A stretch of DNA of 64,000 nt from Pannonibacter sp051860505. Its GTDB lineage: Bacteria; Pseudomonadota; Alphaproteobacteria; Rhizobiales; Stappiaceae. The stretch spans positions 16,323 through 80,322 of the forward strand of contig NZ_JBHYDX010000022.1 of assembly GCF_051860505.1 (NCBI RefSeq). Reading direction: 5' to 3'. The position numbers were made by a program, and so were the translations under genes. Under the pieces are notes generated by a model, which did not search any database, had not been told where the DNA came from, and worked only from the letters and a program-made list of their open reading frames with translations. Shown here piece after piece: positions 59,355-64,000 of this stretch; position 1 is the stretch's first letter; every line of letters begins with the position of its first letter.

Positions 59355-60145
59355 GTGGCTTTGACAAGACATGGCTGGCCCTGCGGGAACCGGCAGATCA
59401 GGCAGCACGGCACCCGGGACTGGTGCAAGTCCTTGCCCGAACCCTGTCCGCGCTGCCCGATCCTCGTGTTCTGGACATCGGCTGCGGGACAGGGTCGACT
59501 TGGCGCAGCCTTGCCCGCCTGATGCCCGGCACCACCACATGGCAACTGCTGGACTATGACCCACTCCTGCTGGCGGAAGCCGAGCGTCAAATTGGCCCGA
59601 ACCCCGCCGTCACCTTCCACCGGCATGACCTGAACGAAATCGGTACACTTCCTTTGACCGGGACCACAATGGTCACCGCCTCCGCCCTGTTTGACCTGTG
59701 TTCGGAGGCTTTCTGCAAGGCTCTGACGGACAGGCTCGTCGAGGCCGGCTGTGGTCTATACGCCGCGCTGAATGTCGATGGCGCGGTCAGCTGGTCGATC
59801 CCCCATCCACTCGATGCCCTGATGGTGGATCTGTTCAACCGGCACCAGCGCACGGACAAGGGATTTGGCCCGGCGCTTGGTCCAGATGCCTCCGGCTGCC
59901 TTGCCCGTCTCTTCGACGCCCAAGGTTACCATGTCAGGATCGAGCCCAGCCCCTGGCATCTGGACCAGGCTTCATCGGCCTTGCAGATGGAACTGCTGAA
60001 GGGGTTTCGCCAGCCGCTGCTTGAGGTCTCTGATGTTCCGCAAGCCACAATCGATGCGTGGCTGGCCTTCCGGTTGGCGGCAATCCATGAACCGGAAAGT
60101 TCATGCCTGCTGGGCCACACAGACGTCCTTGCCCTGCCGAGCTGA
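59351..60145 (+). CDS. SAM-dependent class I methyltransferase
   Basis: 264 residues overlapping the GT4 gene by ATGA. Motif I is VLDIGCGTGSTWRSLARLMP (about 40-59), then WQLLDYDPLLLAEAE and TMVTASALFDLCSEAF. No closely defined subfamily recognised; the acceptor is unknown. Its last 45 bases overlap, in convergent orientation, the 3' end of the RibD-type gene. Confidence 0.87.
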   Translation: MSGFDKTWLALREPADQAARHPGLVQVLARTLSALPDPRVLDIGCGTGSTWRSLARLMPGTTTWQLLDYDPLLLAEAERQIGPNPAVTFHRHDLNEIGTLPLTGTTMVTASALFDLCSEAFCKALTDRLVEAGCGLYAALNVDGAVSWSIPHPLDALMVDLFNRHQRTDKGFGPALGPDASGCLARLFDAQGYHVRIEPSPWHLDQASSALQMELLKGFRQPLLEVSDVPQATIDAWLAFRLAAIHEPESSCLLGHTDVLALPS

Positions 60146-60904
60146 TCCGCGGTCACGTTCCAGCCGGCAATCGAACAGGATGTCGCTGCCAAGGTTGTAG
60201 ACATCGGTTACCGGGCGATGCGCGCCGGTCAGGCGCTCAACCGGCGGAAGGATGATGCCGCTCGGCCCGGAGCCGATGATGATCGGTGAAATCGCGACAT
60301 GCAACCTGTCGACGAGCCCGGCCTCAATGAAGCGGGCAATGGTGCGTGCACCGCCTTCAACAAGAACGCGCAGGAGATTGCGCTGCGCCAGAGCGTCAAG
60401 GATATCCTGCGGGTCTAATCCGTTTGCCTTGGGCGGCAAAGAGACAACATCTGCGCCCGGAAACAGGCGACCTCGCGCCGTGCTGCTGCGGATCACAACC
60501 ACTGGCGCACCGCCATCCCGAAACAGGCTTTCGCGGCCATCCAGGTCGCCATGGCAATCCACCACCACGCGGACCGGCGCCGGCCCCTTGACCATGCGGA
60601 CAGACAGTTTTGGATCATCGGCCTTGACCGTCCCGACCCCGACGATCACCGCATCGACCAGGGCCCGGCAGCGGTGCAGATGGGCAAGGCCATCGCGCCC
60701 AGATACATCCCGGGCATCGCCGGCAGGCGTTGCAATGCGCCCGTCGAGCGACTGGCCGACCTGCGCCAGGACGAACTGCCCGCGCGCGCCGGCAATGGGA
60801 CCATAAAGACCGAAAGCCGCGTCGACCCCCGCCAACCCCTCGTGTCCCAGCCGAAGGGCAAGAAGGCGCTCCCAGGTCGCCTCACTGATCTGCATGCTGC
60901 GCAT
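60101..60904 (-). CDS. Stand-alone RibD C-terminal (pyrimidine/pterin reductase-like) protein
   Basis: 267 residues. The RibD_C/dihydrofolate-reductase-like domain starts near residue 42: QVGQSLDGRIATPAG, LVDAVIVGVGTVKADDPKLS, VRVVVDCHG and LRVLVEGGARTIARFIEAGL (G-G). There is no deaminase domain, unlike riboflavin-pathway RibD. Related stand-alone enzymes reduce ribosylamino-pyrimidines in archaeal flavin and methanopterin synthesis. Next to a PTPS-like gene it suggests chemistry on a pterin or pyrimidine ribotide. Confidence 0.88.
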   Translation of the reverse strand: MRSMQISEATWERLLALRLGHEGLAGVDAAFGLYGPIAGARGQFVLAQVGQSLDGRIATPAGDARDVSGRDGLAHLHRCRALVDAVIVGVGTVKADDPKLSVRMVKGPAPVRVVVDCHGDLDGRESLFRDGGAPVVVIRSSTARGRLFPGADVVSLPPKANGLDPQDILDALAQRNLLRVLVEGGARTIARFIEAGLVDRLHVAISPIIIGSGPSGIILPPVERLTGAHRPVTDVYNLGSDILFDCRLERDRGSARQGKDVCVAQQA

Positions 60905-60912
60905 TCCCGCCC

Positions 60913-61470
60913 CTAGAGCATCTTGTAAAGCGTTGTGTCCCGCCTGACCGCATGATGAACCAGCACCGCACCCAGGTGCAGCGCAAGCAGAGCCAAAAGT
61001 CCCCAGGCACTGAACCCATGGATTGCCGAGAAGATCCCTGCAATCTCAGGCGTCTTGCCGATCGGGCTCCAGACAGGAACCAGATTGAACCAGACCAGCG
61101 GAAATCCATGCGCATTCGTGGCCAGGAACCCGCTGACAGGCATCACCACGAGCAGGACATAGAGCAATCCGTGCACGAGGCCGGCAGCGGCCCGTTCGGC
61201 GGCGCGCCCCTCAGGTTGCGGCGGCCTTGCGACAAGCCGGTTGCCGATGCGCAACAACATCAGCCACAGCACCAGAAACCCCAAACTCTCGTGCAGCATG
61301 TAGAAATCCAGCTGCACCTCCTTCGCCGTGAACTGGATGACCATACCAAGCGGCCAGGTTGCCAGAACAAGCAAGGCCACGAGCCAGTGCAGGAGCCGAG
61401 ATGTCGCCGGGTATCGCTCGACCCGCAGGACGAGATCAGTCGTGGCGATGGACCGGGAAAAGAAGCTCAT
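60913..61470 (-). CDS. Cytochrome b561-type membrane protein
   Basis: 185 residues from ATG 61470, 8 bases upstream of the RibD-type gene in transcription order. Four membrane segments with the expected haem His in RLLHWLVALLVLATW, YMLHESLGFLVLWLML, and LALLALHLGAVLVHHAV. Such di-haem proteins pass electrons from quinol to periplasmic or membrane acceptors. It may supply electrons to the reductase step of the cluster or be independent. Confidence 0.88.
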   Translation of the reverse strand: MSFFSRSIATTDLVLRVERYPATSRLLHWLVALLVLATWPLGMVIQFTAKEVQLDFYMLHESLGFLVLWLMLLRIGNRLVARPPQPEGRAAERAAAGLVHGLLYVLLVVMPVSGFLATNAHGFPLVWFNLVPVWSPIGKTPEIAGIFSAIHGFSAWGLLALLALHLGAVLVHHAVRRDTTLYKML

Positions 61471-61861
61471 TCCAACCCTTCGGACATGATGATCAGTTCT
61501 GCCGGGGAAGTGCCTGACGGCAAACCCAGTTCTTGTTTTCAATGTATGGCATGATCTGAAACAGGCAAGCGGGTCTGAGCTGGATCCGGCTAACCTTTCC
61601 GTGACATCCGGAGGGCTTGATTAGTCAATCCAGCCTTCGCCCTACCCGCAAGATGGCCACTGTCGGATGGATGAGCCTGCTCGACCCGATCATCGCGTAT
61701 TGACTTCCGGGGCTGTCCGATGCCTCCGATAGCGAAGTCGGGGCATCCCTTGTGGCCGGTGGGCCCGCGCTCGCGCAAGGGGCGGTGAACTTCGTGGCGA
61801 GGTATGTGGTCAGGGAAAGGCTCTAAGGGAACACTCCGGGAGGGGATGACGCTTGGCTACT
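61471..61861. other. Gene-poor junction
   Basis: No gene supported. The stretch marks a drop in GC towards the DUF3037/HipA-like pair. Minus-strand fragments in 61590-61780 have broken coding-like frames, possibly from a decayed mobile or accessory gene, but none I can identify. Confidence 0.35.
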
Positions 61862-62638
61862 TCAGTGTGCAGTACGCCGGATCTCTTGGGCCAAAGCATC
61901 AACCTCTTCCAATGCGAACAGTCTACAGTCTGCTTTCAAAAACTCATCCTTCAGGCTATCTACGTAGTCCTGAGAGTGATCGCCAAACTCGCCTACGACG
62001 ATCAGGCGATGATCGAGTGTTTCGGCAAGAGCTCTCCCTTCAAGCACTCGTTTCCCGGCTTCCGCAAGGCTGCGCTCCGATTGGTCAAAACGTGCTGAGT
62101 CTATCAAATTGTAAACCCCGTTTTGATAGCCGAAGTCAGCCTTGACGCTCACACCCCATTTTGGAATTTCGACAGCATGGGGGCGCACTTGGAGTAGAGA
62201 AAGAACCCCGGCATCTGCGAATGCTCGTTTCAGGCGCGTGCTTACACGTTCCTGACGCTGACTTCGTGCTTCTGCGGCTACCAGATTAGAGAAAAGTTCG
62301 TTGGCGGCTTGTACCGCGCTCTTCCCTGAAATCGGAAGCACCGGCGTAATCTGAAAAATCCCGGCACGCCTCGAATTGAAGTCCGACGCAGAGACCGAAT
62401 AGTCACGCTTTCGAAACTCGAAATCGACACGCTCTGCAAAATCTTCGAGTGCCAACTTCAGAAACGCAGGACTGGCGTCCCCAAAAATTCTCTTCACTCG
62501 GCCAAAGTCAGAGCTGAACTTTCGCACAAGCAAGCCTTGCCGCTTGTCAAACACAAGCACGCCGACGTTCACGAACTCAAAACGCTCAGGGCGAGGACTA
62601 AACTGAACGATGCTGTAAGCTAGTTCGCACTCACTCAT
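61862..62638 (-). CDS. DUF3037 family protein
   Basis: 258 residues from ATG 62638, which overlaps the end of the HipA-like gene by 8 bases. The start MSECELAYSIVQFSPRPER followed by FEFVNVGVLVFD is characteristic of DUF3037, a family nearly always next to a HipA-like kinase. The remainder is predicted mixed alpha/beta with no membrane segment. Codon use is AT-richer than the flanking core genes, suggesting transfer. Likely the functional partner of the kinase-like protein; a toxin-antitoxin or defence role is inference. Confidence 0.85.
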   Translation of the reverse strand: MSECELAYSIVQFSPRPERFEFVNVGVLVFDKRQGLLVRKFSSDFGRVKRIFGDASPAFLKLALEDFAERVDFEFRKRDYSVSASDFNSRRAGIFQITPVLPISGKSAVQAANELFSNLVAAEARSQRQERVSTRLKRAFADAGVLSLLQVRPHAVEIPKWGVSVKADFGYQNGVYNLIDSARFDQSERSLAEAGKRVLEGRALAETLDHRLIVVGEFGDHSQDYVDSLKDEFLKADCRLFALEEVDALAQEIRRTAH

Positions 62639-63509
62639 CTGCAGCCTCCCCTTGGTCAAGTTGTAGCTCATACTGATCAAATATGGCAGCAGGAAGCCAA
62701 CTTCCCAACCGCTGGGCGCGCTCGTCCAAGCAGGTGGAAAGGCGCTCGCTGAGCCCAACAGTCATTCCCCAGGCGCGCGGAACTTCCTCACATACCCGGC
62801 GAAGCATCGTCCGGTCAATCCGCTCGACGGCCGCCAGGGCCGATCCGAGCGTCTTTCTGGTCAAGAAGTGATCGAACTGTCTAAATCGACCGTAAACAAT
62901 TTGTTCTTCGACCCAGGCTTGACCCAGTTCATCGTCCAGGGTCGTTTCCACCAGTGCATGCGAGTGATCGATCGCCAGCAGTTGAACCATGCGCTTGTCG
63001 GGCTTGAGCAAAACATTGTCGTAGTTCACCACGTCGAACGGATAGCAATCACCATCAGCGAAGCGATCCTTGTTGCGCAGCCATGTATCAAGGACCACGA
63101 GTTTGGCTATGTCGTCAGGTTTTCTCAGTTTCTTGAGCAGCCCGGAGTTAGGCGACAGCGACGTGGCCATCTCTTCCCACCTAGAACAAAAGGCGGGGCC
63201 AGGTTGAACCTGTAGCATAGGGTGGTTCGGTAAGTTCATGGGAGGTAAGGCCATAACGGCAAAGTCTGGAGTCTTAAGACCTAGCAAGCATGCTGCACTG
63301 CAACCAACGATCTCGCAAATTAACGCGTCAGCGCCTGCAGGATTACCGAGATACTTTACAATAGCCAATCCAGCGTCAGTTGAAACCTGAAGGGGTTTGG
63401 TACTGGTCTCGAGCACTTTTACAACGCGCTGGATTTCAGTGGGCTGCCAATGGATGCCTGCAAAAACCAAATTGCCTACCTTGAAAATTGATGAACCCGG
63501 TGCCGACAT
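62631..63509 (-). CDS. HipA-like (HipA_2) kinase-fold protein
   Basis: 292 residues. The kinase-like core shows VLDTWLRNKDRFADGDCYPF (about 137-156, the N-x-D-R catalytic segment), NYDNVLL and a DxH/DFG-like metal motif LLAIDHSHALV. It lacks the HTH partner HipB; the partner gene is DUF3037 instead. First gene of the two-gene operon. A tRNA-fMet lies 335 bases upstream with its 3' end facing these genes, a common site for island insertion. Confidence 0.82.
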   Translation of the reverse strand: MSAPGSSIFKVGNLVFAGIHWQPTEIQRVVKVLETSTKPLQVSTDAGLAIVKYLGNPAGADALICEIVGCSAACLLGLKTPDFAVMALPPMNLPNHPMLQVQPGPAFCSRWEEMATSLSPNSGLLKKLRKPDDIAKLVVLDTWLRNKDRFADGDCYPFDVVNYDNVLLKPDKRMVQLLAIDHSHALVETTLDDELGQAWVEEQIVYGRFRQFDHFLTRKTLGSALAAVERIDRTMLRRVCEEVPRAWGMTVGLSERLSTCLDERAQRLGSWLPAAIFDQYELQLDQGEAADE

Positions 63510-63784
63510 CAGGCCGCTGCTTCAGGTGCTTTAAGAGCGGACGAACTCATTGTCAGGTATAGACCGAAGAAACCATGCAAATCGTTCGGCAGTCAAGGCT
63601 AGGCCTCTCATCGCTCGCTGTTGTGCAGACGGCATCCGTCGTCATGGGAAGGATTGTATCCTATCGGTTCGCACCTTCTGCGGATTTCGCGCGGCATGCG
63701 TCTTGCCGGACCACTATCGCCCTGTTTTCGCGCGTAGATTTCGTCCGATTGCTGCCTTATTGCTGACCCGCTATTGCGAACGCA
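63510..63784. other. Intergenic region upstream of the HipA-like operon
   Basis: Promoter region of the leftward HipA-like/DUF3037 operon. An open frame of about 63 codons at 63575-63766 has no ribosome site and no recognisable similarity, so I do not call it. Confidence 0.4.
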
Positions 63785-63819
63785 AAAAGCCCCGCTGGCA
63801 AGAGCCAAGCGGGGCTTTT
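63785..63819. terminator. Intrinsic terminator downstream of tRNA-fMet
   Basis: A perfect 12-bp stem AAAAGCCCCGCT / AGCGGGGCTTTT with inner GGC/GCC pairs. On the minus strand it follows the tRNA 3' end by 24 bases and is followed by T residues; on the plus strand TTTT is also present. Confidence 0.88.
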
Positions 63820-63842
63820 GATAATTTTTTATGACTTTGATT

Positions 63843-63920
<78 letters not shown>

Positions 63921-64000
63921 TTGAGGTGTTTGGCGGTTTTTGTCCGCGGAGCTGATTGTCTTGTTGGATTGAAGAGGATTGTTTGCACTTTGCAGGCCTG

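Noticed and set aside
61590..61780. Transposase remnant
   Set aside because: Frames are broken and no recognisable transposase motif or terminal inverted repeat is visible.

Overview
The window looks like a chromosomal segment of a GC-rich alphaproteobacterium, most likely of the Hyphomicrobiales (a Stappiaceae/Pannonibacter-like organism is my guess from gene content; the genus is not proven). It is densely coded, with many ATGA-type overlaps and no rRNA, CRISPR array, prophage or intact insertion sequence. One tRNA (initiator Met) lies at the right edge.

Left part (1-6705): corrinoid uptake. A cobalamin riboswitch precedes a btuB-type TonB receptor, a conserved hypothetical gene and a btuFCD-like ABC importer. 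A second, divergent periplasmic binding protein is cut by the window start. Positions 6742-20216 hold a compact carbohydrate regulon: a split transketolase, a RubisCO-like protein (RLP), a ribose-type ABC importer, a methylthioribose-kinase homologue (mtnK), an mtnA homologue, a SorC-family regulator and a fused class II aldolase/short-chain dehydrogenase. Two perfect TGTCAA-N6-TTGACA palindromes sit exactly at its two promoter regions. A DUF4258/HTH toxin-antitoxin-like pair is inserted in the middle. This set suggests uptake and catabolism of a pentose or 5-modified pentose by a route using an RLP.

Middle (20426-38083): a small TPR lipoprotein-like/exported protein, ada, and then a complete nitrate assimilation operon read leftwards: nrtA-nrtB-nrtD-nirB-nirD-nasA-cysG. 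It is preceded by a good sigma-54 promoter and a leader RNA with an ANTAR-type hexaloop hairpin and an intrinsic terminator. The sensor nasS and antiterminator nasT lie immediately upstream, so the regulatory circuit can be read from the sequence. An EEP-family nuclease-like gene with a DUF2278/lamin-tail partner follows, then a membrane protein.

Right part (38256-64000): an SLC13/RCK transporter; a leucine/isovalerate (liu) degradation operon with a TetR regulator and an embedded ASCH gene; a PPK2 polyphosphate kinase; a Gfo/Idh oxidoreductase; a 170-bp nested palindrome; and a secreted metzincin with a DUF4214 tail. From 52381 to 60904 lies a second candidate novel system: an LtaS/sulfatase-like membrane enzyme, a flippase-like protein, FkbM methyltransferase, CDP-alcohol phosphatidyltransferase, MDR dehydrogenase, a pyruvoyl-tetrahydropterin-synthase-like protein lacking the usual catalytic residues, a GT4 glycosyltransferase, a SAM methyltransferase and a stand-alone RibD reductase domain. 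Together these look like a pathway for a modified pterin/pyrimidine or glycolipid product. A cytochrome b561 gene, a DUF3037/HipA-like kinase pair of lower GC, and tRNA-fMet close the window.
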